Part shown: one piece after another, positions 1 through 10,079 of the stretch
Position numbering within the stretch: position 1 is the first letter of the stretch
Layout of the letters: each line of letters opens with the position of its first letter
Program-made: the position numbers and the translations under genes
The notes under the pieces: generated by a model
What the model was told of the DNA's origin: nothing
What the model saw: the letters and a program-made list of their open reading frames with translations, nothing else
Databases searched by the model: none
Source: Podarcis raffonei
Lineage: Eukaryota > Chordata > Lepidosauria > Squamata > Lacertidae
Direction: 5' to 3'
Length of the DNA: 64,000 nt
NCBI RefSeq assembly: GCF_027172205.1
Contig: NC_070614.1
Coordinates: forward strand, 47,184,001 to 47,248,000

Positions 1-428
1 GTGCTCTTCTATTCTATATTAAGACAGGATTCTTATACATATGCTATTCATGTATCTTTTTTATTTAAAGCCTTTAAGAGAGAGCATTCCACGGATATTT
101 CATTTCTTTGCTGAGCTGTGATCTACAGTGTTAATCTAGATTTTTCTTCCACTGCATTTGACCATATCATTGCAGCCCAATTCCTCTCCACAGTTATGCT
201 AAGAAATTGTTCCCCACCTTTGATGGTACAAGCACTGGGCATGCTGAAAGTGATGGAGTTTCTGAAAACCTGCGTTGCTCTTTTTTCTGAGAGTTATACA
301 TAAAATCATCCCTGTATAGACCTATACAAACTGTGCAGCAGCAAAGAAGGAGATTTCTGACAAAGTGCAGACATGACTCAAGTCCCTCACTTCCCAGAGT
401 CTCTGTTGATGCTTTTATACTAACGAGT
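1..428 (+). other. Upstream flank of V1
   Basis: No gene seen. This is the standard flank that precedes sub-group a segments: a block around 60-130 with a run of AT-rich sequence, then about 300 bp leading to the promoter. The same block recurs at about 6300-6680 before V3. Upstream of V17 and V24 it is partly replaced by an L1 fragment. The 61-codon open frame at 118-303 has no recognisable product and lies inside this repeated flank. Confidence 0.6.
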
Positions 429-436
429 ATTTAAAT
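429..436 (+). promoter_or_regulatory. V1 octamer-like element, degenerate
   Basis: ATTTAAAT lies 97 bp upstream of the leader ATG, where sister genes carry ATGTAAAT or ATGCAAAT. Two mismatches from the Oct-binding consensus suggest a weak promoter. Confidence 0.5.
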
Positions 437-532
437 CTTCAGAGAGAGCTTCCTCTTTAAATCAGTCAGAGAACCTCCCTTCCCATGCATACCACTTCTT
501 GCTTAACTCTCTCAAAGAATCAGATAAGGAAA

Positions 533-973
533 ATGATAGTTTTACTTCAACTTGTTTTCTTTTCAGCAGCTTGGGGAGGTAAATTCATTTTTCCAGTTGA
601 AGAAAGCTGATACAGTCTGGGTGTTTATAACATGGATCTGGTCTCTCAATATGCCTTTCTTTCTAGGTGTCCAATCGGAGGTCCAGCTGGTTGAGTCTGG
701 GGGAGATGTGAAAAGGCCTGGGGAGTCCCTCCACCTCTCCTGCCAAGCCTCTGGGTTCAACTTTGGGAATGCTTACATGAACTGGGTGAGACAGGCTCCT
801 GGAAAAGGCCTGGAATGGGTGGCCTACATATATCCCCAATCTAATTACATTTCCTACATGGATAAAGTGAAGGGAAGATTCACCGTCTCCAGGGACAATT
901 CTAATAGCCTCCTCTATCTGCAAATGAACAGTCTTAAACTGGAAGACTCGGCTGTGTATTACTGTGCAGGAGA
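533..973 (+). CDS. IGHV: V1: IGHV segment, VH3-like sub-group a, apparently functional
   Basis: Heavy-chain variable segment that supplies most of the VH antigen-binding domain after V(D)J joining in B cells. Leader exon 533-578 encodes [15 protein letters not shown]; the donor GT is at 579, the intron is 88 bp, and the V exon is 667-973. It opens with GVQS, the end of the signal peptide, then [15 protein letters not shown]. Cys23 (LSCQAS), Trp41 (MNWVRQ) and Cys104 (YYC) are present. CDR1 is GFNFGNAY and CDR2 is IYPQSNYI. There is no stop, and a 23-bp-spacer RSS follows directly. Closest relative is V3. The start is fixed by the leader ATG conserved across the array. Confidence 0.95.
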
Positions 974-1012
974 CACAGTGAGAGGAAGTGAATCTGGAGC
1001 CAAGCAAAAACC
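974..1012 (+). other. V1 recombination signal sequence (23-RSS)
   Basis: Heptamer CACAGTG 974-980, 23-bp spacer 981-1003, nonamer GCAAAAACC 1004-1012 (consensus ACAAAAACC, one mismatch). This is the RAG cleavage site for joining to a D segment. Confidence 0.95.
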
Positions 1013-1601
1013 CTCCTTTGCCCACAGCTGCCCTTTGAATTGATTCAGCTGCAAGAGACTGAAGAAACATTTAAGAAACAAATGATTCTTTTTTGTCCTT
1101 TTTGGTGTGTCAGCACTCCCCCAACTGTTTCTTATTTAGGTCAATGTGGCCCCAAGACATATTTTAGGTCAGGATTTTACATGGGTTCAAGCAGCAAGCC
1201 GTGGTTCAATTCTTGCTTCTCTCCCTCTTTTACATGAATTACATATGACACACATGATGCCCAATGTTCATTTTTTTTCTTTTTGGAAGTTAGGGTCTTT
1301 TTAAGGCTCACGTGTGTGCATTTGCCTATGGTGAGGTCATATGATGTTTTCTTTATGTAGTGCATATACTTTATTTAGTTGTCGTAAAGCATTTTTCATG
1401 GCCTCTGGGTGTGGATATTTATTCATTGGGAGAAATGTTGGAGTAGGGACACCATCTCTCCACACAAGACTCTGCTTCTCCTAAAACATCTTAGTGTCTT
1501 CCTGCAAAGCAATCATATATGACAATTCAGATATGCATGTGTAACAAGGGCTTTTATTTATGCAGAGAGCCGCCTATCAAAATACACAAACATTGTAAAT
1601 A
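1013..1601 (+). other. V1 3' flank
   Basis: No gene seen. Sequence shared with the 3' flanks of V17, V20 and V24. The part from about 1335 onward recurs almost unchanged from 62693 to the end of the window. Confidence 0.6.
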
Positions 1602-1847
1602 TACATTGGTACCTCAGGTTAAGAACTTAAATCGATCTGGCGGTCCATTCTTAACCTGAAACTGTTCTTAACCTGAGGTACCACTTTGGCCAATGGGGCC
1701 TCCCGCTGCCGCCGCACCGCCACTGCACGATTTCTATTCTCATCCTGAAGCAAAGTTCTTAACCCGAGGTACTATTTCTGGGTTAGCAGAGTCTGTAACC
1801 TGAAGCGTCTATAACCTGAAGTGTCTTTAACCCAAGGTACCACTCTA
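1602..1847 (+). mobile_element. Short inverted-repeat DNA transposon (MITE) with TA target
   Basis: The ends TGGTACCTCAGGTTAA and TTAACCCAAGGTACCA are inverted repeats, flanked by TA on both sides. Internal copies of the GGTTAAGAAC-type motif recur. There is no coding capacity. The TA target and short TIRs suggest a Tc1/mariner-type non-autonomous element, but the family is not identified. Further copies are at 54429 and 62954, with a remnant at 48040. Confidence 0.7.
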
Positions 1848-1936
1848 TTAGATAGATTAGATGATAGATGATAGATAGATGATAAATAGATAAATGATAG
1901 ATGATAGATATAGATGATAGATGATAGATGATAGAG
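1848..1936 (+). repeat. GATA-type microsatellite
   Basis: Imperfect GATA/GATGATA tandem repeat directly after the MITE. The same MITE-microsatellite pair is present at 62954-63290. Confidence 0.9.
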
Positions 1937-2040
1937 TCTCTCTCTCATTCTGCAAGTGGATTTATACAATCAAAAGAAATGCATCTGGTGAGACTGAAAG
2001 TTATAGAGATGTTTAGTAGACAGAGGTTACAGTAAGAAGC

Positions 2041-2260
2041 ACTGGAGGAGGAAGAGGTGTGCGGGGGGAGCACACTGCCCCTGGCAACGCGATACCGGTG
2101 GGGTACCATCGTGGCTGCCCCCCCACGCCCCTGCAGGTGGCACGCCCCGCCCCCAGGACATGTGCCACACCCCTGTAGGCAGCACGCTCTTCCCCTGGGA
2201 TGCCCCCAGCCCCTCTCCCACCTGCTCTCCGCCCCCTGGTTCCAGAGCATGAAGCTCCAT
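2041..2260 (+). other. GC-rich block
   Basis: A strongly GC-rich island in an otherwise AT-rich region, with imperfect internal repeats of a CACGCCCCTGCAGG-like motif. Frames are open on both strands because of composition. I recognise no protein. It is duplicated at about 63390-63610 with few differences. It is probably part of an old interspersed element. Confidence 0.4.
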
Positions 2261-2299
2261 CACAGGTGAGAAGTTTGGTAAAACAAACAAAAGCAGACC

Positions 2300-2640
2300 T
2301 CTTCCCCCTCTTGTTTCTCACAAGGGGGCAGTCATGGTGCAAAGATGAGAAAAGGCCCCATCTGCCAGGACTGAAATAAAATGCTGTTCGAACTACGGTT
2401 GGTGATTTCATCTGTGAAGCATTTACTTTCTCAGATGTTTCCTGGTCAACCAACTTTCTATAACCGCCCTGAGACTTTGAGTCCCTGAGAAAATTTCAAG
2501 CAATTATCTCTGTGCTTCAGCCAATGGGCAACAGTTTCTGGGGAAGGAATCCATGGCACAATCTTCTTTTCTACAAATATGGATGCCCTGTAGATTGAGG
2601 GCATGTGTAAACAAAATATTTGTAGTACAGCAGACCTTCC
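2300..2640 (+). repeat. Conserved post-V flank module (copy 1)
   Basis: Contains ACAAGGGGGCAGTCATGGTG at about 2320-2339, then GACTGAAATAAAATG and a block ending near CAGACCTTCC. Related modules follow other VH3-like segments (7770, 13440, 24600, 31715, 47030, 61920, 63655), with more diverged ones at 12530, 19300, 25720, 30730 and 37150. It is a marker of the ancestral V duplication unit. Function unknown. Confidence 0.6.
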
Positions 2641-2758
2641 AACTGTCCTACTTTGAGCAGAACGTCCCAGATCTACAGAAGCCGCCCTTCATTATCATTA
2701 TCTCTACCCATTAATCTTCACCATCATGACCATCATCATCATCTCTCGAACTTCAAAA

Positions 2759-2898
2759 TGGCTACCCCTAGGATGAAAGGCGTTGGACTCCCAAACCATT
2801 TGCATGAGTTTCCCCACCCCTGTCCAAAGGCAAATGCTGTTGAGGAGGACTTCTTCTTAATTCACCCAGACAACCTGCACACTCCTGCTACATCCTGA
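2759..2898 (+). other. Repeated short ORF upstream of a VH4-like gene (copy 1)
   Basis: Open frame from ATG 2758-2760, protein beginning MATPRMKGVGLPNHL and containing FLIHPDN, ending PATS then TGA at 2896. The same frame occurs at 16309, 34651, 47663 and 53730, each about 1.0-1.3 kb upstream of a VH4-like segment. I do not recognise the product. It may be non-coding sequence carried along in the duplication unit. Confidence 0.35.
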
Positions 2899-3395
2899 AC
2901 CACAACCCTTGTGTGCCTTTGACTTTTTTGTCAGTCAACCCCTCACCAAACTAAAGGGAGAGGGGTGGTTGGAATTGGCTCAACTTTGTCTCTTTCCTTT
3001 GCCTATGAAGGCAAAATGCCTCCTTTCAAGTGTATAGGACTATTCTAAATATTTATGCAAATGAAGCTTTCCAATATCTCCCTTCTTGCAGAGGAAGCAT
3101 TTAAAAAAAATTTTTTTAAGACTCTTGATGTAATTTCATGAGGGAAGGTAATAAATAATGGTTTTGCATTTGGGAGTGTGGTGGGCATTCCAGTGGTGAA
3201 TGAAGGGTGCACTGGAGTGTGAATATAAAGATGGAACCTATATTTTACATTTTCTTTTATTTACTTAAAATTCCACTTCTCCAGGTTGCCATAGCAGAGC
3301 TCCCTCCCAGCACATTATTTTCACAAGCTACATTTGAAATTATAGTTGCATCACACCAGCATCATCTCTAAAGTTGCATGGGGAAGGGAGGCAGA

Positions 3396-3442
<47 letters not shown>

Positions 3443-3461
3443 CAACAACACCACCACCACC

Positions 3462-3493
<32 letters not shown>
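3396..3493 (+). repeat. Compound trinucleotide microsatellite AAT/AAC/ACC
   Basis: Runs of AAT, then AAC, then ACC, then AAC. The poly-Asn/Thr frames they create are artefacts. Confidence 0.95.
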
Positions 3494-3782
3494 ATTAATA
3501 AATGCCAGTCCTTTGCACTTTCCACCACAACAAGCAGTTTTAAAGTATAAAAGAAAAATCCATTCCCAGTACATTAATCTCTTCCAAACCTTCCTCCAAC
3601 ACCAACATCTTTGATTGAATTTTGCATTCCATCTATGCCCCCTCCATTAGAACTCCACTCTGTGTGCATTTGCCTGTGTGTGTGTGTTTGTGTGTGTGCA
3701 GGGGACAAAGAGGAAACCAGCAGCAAAACTTGATCCCCCAAACGGCTTTTATCTGCCTCATGTGCATCACTGGGGAGGTCTC

Positions 3783-3840
3783 ATGTAAATACCACCAGCA
3801 AGTTGGGAGTGGTTTCGGATGAATGCCCTGAATATATAAT
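3783..3840 (+). promoter_or_regulatory. V2 promoter: octamer variant and TATA box
   Basis: ATGTAAAT at 3783-3790 (one mismatch to the Oct consensus ATGCAAAT) and TATATAAT at 3833-3840, 68 bp upstream of the ATG. Same spacing as in V7, V14, V18 and V21. Confidence 0.75.
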
Positions 3841-3907
3841 CTTCACTTGCTTCCCAGCCCAGAGTCCCCTCTTTCCTGTATCGCTAGCACATTTATTCAT
3901 CAATATT

Positions 3908-4355
3908 ATGGAGCTCTTGTTGCTCTTGTTTTCTTTGGTGGTGTTTTCTAAAGGTAAGGGAAGTTCTGCAATGTTTATTTAGTTCATGGGGCCATTAGAT
4001 TACGAACAGCCATTCATTGTCATCTTTTCTCTTTCCAAGGGGTCTCCTCAGACATTCAGCTTGTATCATCTGGGCCAGGAATAGTGAGACCAGGAGAGAA
4101 TCTCAACCTGCTTTGTAAAGTCACAGGTTTCTCCATCTCTACCGGATACTATGCGTGGAGTTGGATCCGTCAAGCTCCTGGGAAAGGTCTGGAGTGGATT
4201 GCACAGATATACCCCTATAGTGGAGGGAAAGTATATGCCCCTTCTCTGAAGAGCAGAGCAAGCATTTCTTCAGATGCCTCAAAGAACGAGTATTCCCTCC
4301 AGCTGAACTCCCTGACAGCTGCAGACTCCGCTGTATATTTCTGTGCCCGAAGAGA
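3908..4355 (+). CDS. IGHV: V2: IGHV segment, VH4-like (clan II), apparently functional
   Basis: Leader exon 3908-3953 encodes [15 protein letters not shown]; the intron is 86 bp and the V exon is 4040-4355. After GVSS the domain begins [17 protein letters not shown]. Cys23 (LLCKVT), Trp41 (WSWIRQ) and YFC (Cys104) are intact. The CDR1 region is GFSISTGYY and CDR2 is IYPYSGG, followed by [16 protein letters not shown], a clan II framework. The exon is 316 nt, 9 longer than VH3-like exons. The RSS is intact. The downstream flank jumps to sequence normally found 3' of sub-group b genes, so the e and b segments of this unit appear deleted. Confidence 0.95.
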
Positions 4356-4394
4356 CACAGTGAGACAAAGCCTATTGGGCCCTGTTCAAAAAGT
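4356..4394 (+). other. V2 23-RSS with VH4-type nonamer
   Basis: Heptamer CACAGTG 4356-4362, 23-bp spacer, nonamer TCAAAAAGT 4386-4394. This nonamer differs from the ACAAAAACC form at three positions and is shared by the VH4-like genes. Confidence 0.9.
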
Positions 4395-5098
4395 AGAAGT
4401 CCTGCTTCTATAAACAAATACACTATGAAAGTTTTGACAAAGCAATTCTACATTCCACAGATGATGCGGAACAACATCCAAACGGCCTGCGTCTTCAATC
4501 TGCAACTTAATCCAGAAATGATTATACTGATGGAAACCTACAGAAGTAACACACAATAGAAATAGAAAAATGTGGATCAGTACAATGCTGTATCAAGGGA
4601 CTTTGCTGCAAAATCAATATCCAGTTTTGTAAATACATGATTATCTGTGTTTTGTCTGGTCACACCTCTGAGTTATGGTTCCAGGCGATTCTCACTGGGG
4701 AGAGCATTCCACAAACAGGGAACCATTGCAGAAAAGGCTCCTTCTCATTTTCTCACCCCCCAGACATCATGTGGAGGAGGAACATGAAAAAAGGGCCTCA
4801 AATGATGATTTCAGTGTCTGGATCAGTTCTATGAATCTTTAATTTACACCAAGGACCATCAAACATTCTGCAATGGGCACTACACACAAACACCACAACC
4901 AGCCACACACCGCAGCTTGTTCTATTGGTTACACTAAAGAGCTTCTTTGAAATTTCTATTGGGGGGAGAGGATACTGTGAGAAGTGTGCTCGCCCTTTGC
5001 AGTCTACCTCATTGTGGGCAGGCACTCCCCTGCGTGCCAGGATCTGACTTGGGATTCCCAGACATCACAGGAAGGCTCTACCAAACTTGTTGCTTAAC
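4395..5098 (+). other. V2 3' flank fused to a sub-group b-type 3' flank
   Basis: 4395-4670 matches the flank of V21 (from 55504). From about 4675 (GGTTCCAGGCGATTCTCACT) it matches sequence 3' of V9, V16, V19 and V23 (for example 23287, 41712, 50478, 58924). No gene is seen. The junction marks loss of roughly two V segments. Confidence 0.65.
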
Positions 5099-5100
5099 TA

Positions 5101-5466
5101 CCGTATATACTCGAGTATATATATATACCGTATATACTCGGCTTTTTCAGCTTATTTTTTATGCTGAAAAAGCCCCCTCGGCTTATACTCGATTGAGGGT
5201 CCCTGTCGGCAGCTGTCAGCTGTGGTGGCGGAGGAAGTAGCAGCCTGATAGCAGCCATTTCGGGCTGTTTGTTCTTCCTCCGCCGCTGCCGCCACCAGCC
5301 TCTGACCTCTCGGCAGCACCCTAGGTAGGCAGGAGGGGCTGGGAGGAAGAGGTTTGTGGTGTGGTGAAACAGCTTATAATCGAGTCAATAAGCTTTCCCA
5401 TTTTTTTGTGGTAAAATTAGGTTCCTCGGCTTATATTCGGTCGGCTTATACTCGAGTATATATGGG
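5101..5466 (+). mobile_element. Palindromic TIR element with TA target
   Basis: It begins CCGTATATACTCGAG and ends CTCGAGTATATATGGG, inverted repeats flanked by TA (5099-5100 and 5467-5468). Further CTCGAG/GGCTTATACTCG motifs lie inside, and there is no ORF. It looks like a non-autonomous DNA transposon. A 5'-deleted copy of the same insertion lies at 50810-50966. Confidence 0.65.
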
Positions 5467-5499
5467 TAATTTGCCCTGTCCACTTGCCTTATCAATTGA

Positions 5500-6085
5500 A
5501 TCGGGAGCAAGCATGGGCAACCAAATTAAAGGACGTTCCTCCAGTATATAATACAGACCCGTGGCTTGTTCTGCAGCCACCTTTCGTTGGATCCCCACCC
5601 ACCCACTTTACATATTGCTATTGCATGTTGTTCTACTCCACTTTGCTATGGCATAGTCGATCACCATGTTGGGGGCCAGGTTAAAATTTTCCAACTCAGC
5701 CATCTGCTTTTTGCATCCTCTTTGTAACTGTCAGAACTTTGACAGTTTAGGCATTGGGTAGGTATAGTCTTGTTCTGAGGGGCGGTTGTAGCCCCTGCCT
5801 TCGAAACGGGGTATCCTGTTAAAGGGATCATGGGGAGACGCTTCTGTCCGGACCCCCAGGCAGGGGTGAGGTGCCACAACATTCCCCAGGTGCAGTCCAG
5901 TGGGGGAGATACCCCTTGAAGTAGGTCAGGGACTCCCTCATTTCTTGTTGTCCTCAAAATACAAGTTCTTTTTGCAGGAAAGGGTGGGGTATACAAAATA
6001 CTATGCCAAATTTTTTTTGTCAGTAAAGTTGTGGCCTTATTTCACCCAAGTATTGGTTGTTGTGTATCTTATTCTTGGTATAGGG
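5500..6085 (+). mobile_element. LTR-like remnant, type B (copy 1)
   Basis: TATA-like AGTATATAATAC near 5543, an AATAAAG-like polyadenylation region near 6022 followed by GTTGTGGCC, and no coding sequence. It occupies the same place downstream of sub-group b genes (23760, 42180, 50990, 59400), so it predates the unit duplications. Retroviral-type family not identified. Boundaries are approximate. Confidence 0.4.
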
Positions 6086-6130
6086 GAGGACCAAAGGGAG
6101 GATGCCTTGACATGCAAACAGGGAATGTTC

Positions 6131-6271
6131 TGTCCGGACCCCCAGGCAGGGGTGAGGTGCCACAACACTCCCCTTGATGTACCCCTTGATGTAGGTCAGG
6201 GACTCCCTCATTTCTTCTTGTTCCCAAAATAAAAGTTCTCTTTGCAGGAAGGGGTGGGGTATACAAAATAT
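6131..6271 (+). repeat. Partial tandem copy of the type B element
   Basis: Repeats 5842-5992 (GTCCGGACCCCCAGGCAGGG through the GGGGTATACAAAAT motif). The extra copy occurs only in this unit. Confidence 0.65.
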
Positions 6272-6679
6272 AAAGACAGGATTCCCCATGCTTTGAGAAG
6301 AGCAATAACAAGGAGCTATGAGCCTTTAAGAGAAAGCATTCCACAGACATTTCATTTCTTTGTTGAGCTGTGATCTACAGTGTTGCTCTAAATGTTCTTC
6401 CACTTCATTTGACCATATCTTTATAGCCCAATTCCTCTCACAGTTATGCTAAGAAATCGTTCCATTCCTTCGATGGTACAAGCACTGGGCATGCTGAAAG
6501 TGATGGAGTTTCTGAAAACCTGCATTGCTCTTTTATCCTGAGAGTTCTACATCAAACCATCACTGTAAAGACCTGTACAAACTGTGCAGCAGCAAAGAAG
6601 GAGAATTCTGACAAAGTGCAGACATGACTCCAATCCCTCACTGCCCAGAGTCTCTGTTGGTGCTTTTATACTGATGGGT

Positions 6680-6687
6680 ATGTAAAT
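6680..6687 (+). promoter_or_regulatory. V3 octamer variant ATGTAAAT
   Basis: One mismatch to ATGCAAAT, 104 bp upstream of the leader start position. Confidence 0.7.
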
Positions 6688-6790
6688 CTTCAGAGAGAGC
6701 TTCCACTTTAAAGCAGTCAGAGAACCTCCCTTCCCATGCATACGTGGGACCACTTCTTGCTTAACTCTCTCAAAGAATCAGACAAGGAAA

Positions 6791-7231
6791 GTGATAGTTT
6801 TCCTTCAACTTGTTTTCTTTTCAGCAGCTTGGGGAGGTAAATTCATTTTTCCAGTTGAAGAAAGCCGGTGCACTCTGGGAGTTAATAACATGGATCTGGT
6901 CTCTCAATATGCCTTTCTTTCTAGGTGTCGAATCAGAGGTCCAGCTGGTTGAGTCAGGGGGAAATGTGAAAAGGCCTGGGGAGTCCCTCCGCCTCTCTTG
7001 CCGAGCCTCCGGGTTCAGCTTTGGGAATGCTTACATGCACTGGGTGAGACAGGCACCTGGAAAAGGCCTGGAATGGGTGGCCTACATATATCCACAATCT
7101 AATTACATTTCCTACTTGGATAAAGTGAAGGGAAGATTCACCGTCTCCAGGGACAATTCTAACAGCCTCCTCTATCTGCAAATGAACAGCCTTAAACTGG
7201 AAGACTCGGCTGTGTATTACTGTGCAGGAGA
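6791..7231 (+). CDS. IGHV: V3: IGHV segment, sub-group a, leader ATG replaced by GTG
   Basis: Leader 6791-6836 reads GTG ATA GTT where sisters read ATG ATA GTT. The rest ([14 protein letters not shown]) is intact. The intron is 88 bp and the V exon 6925-7231 is fully open. It encodes [15 protein letters not shown], Cys23, MHWVRQ, CDR2 [10 protein letters not shown]3 [14 protein letters not shown] and YYC. I see no in-frame upstream ATG within about 60 bp. It could rearrange but may not be translated efficiently, so it is best classed as an ORF of doubtful function, or possibly an allelic or sequencing difference. Confidence 0.85.
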
Positions 7232-7270
7232 CACAGTGAGAGGAAGTGAATCTGGAGCCAAGCAAAAACC
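7232..7270 (+). other. V3 23-RSS
   Basis: CACAGTG 7232-7238, 23-bp spacer, nonamer GCAAAAACC 7262-7270. Identical to the V1 signal. Confidence 0.95.
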
Positions 7271-7769
7271 CTCCTTTGCCCACAGCTGCCCTTTGAATTG
7301 ATTCAGCTGCAGGAGACTAATCTATTGCTGAATGTGGAAACGCTGTATCTGGAGGAGTTTGTAAGGACAGAGAAGTTACAATTTATGGACTGCTTCAACA
7401 GAGTTTTGGGAGCAAGAAGCCACAAGGGAGAGAAGCACACTTCATTGGGCTTGATATATGTATAATAGTTGTGATCCTGCAATTAAAGAGCTATTTTAAA
7501 AGTTTTGTGTGTGGAGTCCACTTCATCACTAGGGAGTCATAAGGGTTAAACCACTGCATCACTCTGCATGGGTCCGAAGAAAAAGCTAATGGGTGGCACA
7601 AAATTAATTGAATGAATCACCATTGCAGGTTCAATCTTGTTTTGGGAACAGCTACAGGCTTGACGCTACTGCTCTCTGCGCCATTTCACTGGAAGGAAAA
7701 CCCATTCTTCTCTACAAAATGTAGAGATGAACATTAATCATCTTGTCACAAAACCTGGCCTCTCCTCCT
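7271..7769 (+). other. V3 3' flank with an unassigned insertion
   Basis: Similarity to the V1 flank stops at about 7317. 7318-7565 is not seen elsewhere in the window and holds an ATTAAAGAGC motif. After that the flank resumes towards the post-V module at 7770. No gene seen. Confidence 0.45.
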
Positions 7770-8060
7770 CCTGTTCCTCACAAGGGGGCAGTCATGGTGC
7801 AAAGATGAGGAAATGCCCCATCTGACATAACTGAATTAAAATGTTGTTCGAAGTACGGTTGGTGATTTCATCTGTGAAGGCAAATACTTTCTCAGATGTT
7901 TCCTGGATAACCAACTTTCTATGAGCCCCCTGAGACCTTGAGTCTCTGCGAAACTTTCCTGCAATGATATCTGTGCTTCAGCCCATGGGCAACAGTTTGT
8001 GAGGGAAGAAATCCATGGCACAATCTTCTTTGCTTCAAATATGGATGGTCTGTAGACTGA
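7770..8060 (+). repeat. Conserved post-V flank module (copy 2)
   Basis: Carries CACAAGGGGGCAGTCATGGTG at about 7779 and follows the same order of motifs as copy 1 at 2300. Confidence 0.6.
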
Positions 8061-8074
8061 GGATATGTACTGTA

Positions 8075-8152
8075 TTTATTCGGGATTTTACATTGTTCTT
8101 TAATCTTGTGAACCGTCCTGAGATTTTATGATGAAGAGCGATATATAACTAT

Positions 8153-8200
<48 letters not shown>
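8075..8200 (+). mobile_element. LINE/SINE 3' tail (L2-like) ending in an ATC microsatellite
   Basis: The motif TGTGAACCGTCCTGAGATTT, then GATATATAACTATAAAATC, then a pure ATC run (8156-8200). This is a typical 3' tail of L2-mobilised repeats in reptiles. Similar tails are at 16200, 34535, 47565, 53620 and 62450. Confidence 0.5.
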
Positions 8201-8691
8201 TCTCCAACTTCATTAGTTCACATTATTGCAGCCTGATTCTTCCCATAAGTATGTTCAGGAATTGCTCACTATCTTCCACAAAGTGCTTGGCATGCTCAGA
8301 GTGAAAAAGGGCTTGCCCACATTACTCTTATTCTCGTGTTTTCTTTTCTCCCTTCACTTTCCCCAGGAAAAGCCATGGTTTAGGACTAAAAAAGTCAATC
8401 AGGTTTTCTATTGGGTTGACATTTGTTCTGGTTCAGCGATAAACTGTTGACAAAAGAAGAACATCTTCGACCCATGCTAAGAGAACACAGGACAAATGAA
8501 AATGTGGATAAGCCCAGAGTTTTCAAAAGGCCATGTTGCTTGTGCATTCTGAGAGGGACACCCAAGTCTACAGATGTAAAGAGCTCTGCAAACATCAAAC
8601 AGTGCCAAAGGGACAGATTTTTGCAAAGTCCAGGTATGCCTGCAGTAGTACATTGCAGAAAGTCCCTGTTGGTGTTTTTATCTTGATGGGT

Positions 8692-8699
8692 ATGCAAAT
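8692..8699 (+). promoter_or_regulatory. V4 octamer, perfect ATGCAAAT
   Basis: Consensus octamer 104 bp upstream of the leader position. Confidence 0.8.
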
Positions 8700-8802
8700 T
8701 TTCAGAGAGAGCTTCCTCTTTAAAACAGTCAGACAGCCTCCCTTCCTCTGCATATCTGGGACCAAATTTTGCTCAACGCTGTCACAGGATTAGACAAGTA
8801 AA

Positions 8803-9243
8803 ATCATAGTTTTGCTTCAACTAGTTTTCCTTTTGGTAGCTTTTGGAGGTAAATCCATCCTTTCCGTTAAAGATAGTTGGGGTACTCTGGGTGTTAATAA
8901 CATGCAGCAGACTTCTTAAAATGCCTTTCTTTGTAGGTGTCCAATCAGAGGTCCAGCTGGTGGAGTCTGGAGGAGATGTGAAAAAGCCTGGAGAGTCCCT
9001 CCGCCTCTCCTGTCGAGCCTCTGGGTTCAACTTTGGGGACTATAGCATGGACTGGGTGAGACAGGTTCCAGGGAAGGGCCTGGAATGGGTGGCCTACATA
9101 AGCTCCACTTCGGGTACAATTCACTACTTGGATAAAGTGAAGGGAAGATTCACCATCTCCAGGGACAATTCCAACAGCCTCCTCTATCTGCAAATGAACA
9201 GCCTTAAATCGGAGGACACGGCTGTGTATTACTGTGCAAGAGA
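8803..9243 (+). CDS. IGHV: V4: IGHV segment, sub-group b, leader ATG replaced by ATC
   Basis: Leader 8803-8848 starts ATC ATA GTT TTG, so the usual ATG is lost. The remainder reads [14 protein letters not shown] and has a good donor. The intron is 88 bp and the V exon 8937-9243 is open: [17 protein letters not shown], Cys23, MDWVRQ, CDR1 [11 protein letters not shown]2 [27 protein letters not shown]. Its promoter and RSS are the best in the window, so the start-codon loss is the single visible defect. Paralogue of V11 in the 18-kb duplication. Confidence 0.85.
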
Positions 9244-9282
9244 CACAGTGAGAGGAAGTGAATCTGAAGCCAGACAAAAACC
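9244..9282 (+). other. V4 23-RSS, consensus
   Basis: CACAGTG 9244-9250, 23-bp spacer, perfect nonamer ACAAAAACC 9274-9282. Confidence 0.95.
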
Positions 9283-10079
9283 CTCCTTTTCTCATGGCTG
9301 CTCTCAATTACAATCTTGAGGAACAAACATTGCCATTTATAGTTTAAAGGGATATTTTCATGTCTCCTTTTGCACATCAGCATTCACCATCCCATTTTAC
9401 AACAAGACCCCAAAACACATTCCAAGTCATGGTTTTGCACAGATTCCAATAGCACTCAGTGGCTCCAGCTATTTTCACCACACTTCACATTGGTCTCCAT
9501 TGCAGGACTCAGGTAGACAACGGACCAGGGAAAGGGTGAAATATCTATTGCTTGACACTGTTTGAGGGGGGGGGGAGCATAGCTCTTAGAAATATAGAAA
9601 TCTTATCCTGACTTCAACATATTCCTAGATAGGGTTTAATTCTTGTTTCTCTCACTGTTTTCCATGGGTTATGTAACATATGATGCTCACTCTCTACATT
9701 TCTCTAAAATGTTAGGGCCTTTTTATGTTTAATTGCATATATTGGGTGTAAATCACTGTCCACATGTGTGCACATGCCTCCGTTGAGATCGCATGATATT
9801 TATGTAGTGCATCTATTTTTACCTCCATAAGCTACTCTTTCATTAACTGTGGGCACAGAAGTACTTCATTACGTACACAGGTTGGAATATGCAAACCTTT
9901 AGAGCGACACACATTTGTCTCCAAGAGCAGAGTTCTGCTTCTCATAAAAGAGTATGTGGGGGTTCTCATGTGGGATGGACATTTATCAGGATTCAGAAAT
10001 GCATGTGTTACAAACATTTCCACCCACACAGGGAGAGTCATTCATCAAAAGAGCTGAGGGCTCTATCTATGCAAGTTAA
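9283..10079 (+). other. V4 3' flank
   Basis: No gene. Aligns throughout with 28062-29107 downstream of V11, apart from a SINE inserted in the V11 copy. Confidence 0.65.

Noticed and set aside
663-1070. Long minus-strand open frames antiparallel to most V exons
   Set aside because: They recur at the same offset on every V exon and simply mirror the conserved framework codons. No start context, domain or splice pattern of their own.
2013-2453. 146-codon minus-strand frame over the GC-rich block (and its duplicate at 63364)
   Set aside because: GC-rich sequence leaves frames open on both strands. Low-complexity Gly/Ala/Arg composition and no known domain.
3340-3614. Poly-Asn, poly-Thr, poly-Tyr frames over microsatellites (also 15553, 16698, 33858, 46778)
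   Set aside because: Produced by translating trinucleotide and GATA repeats.
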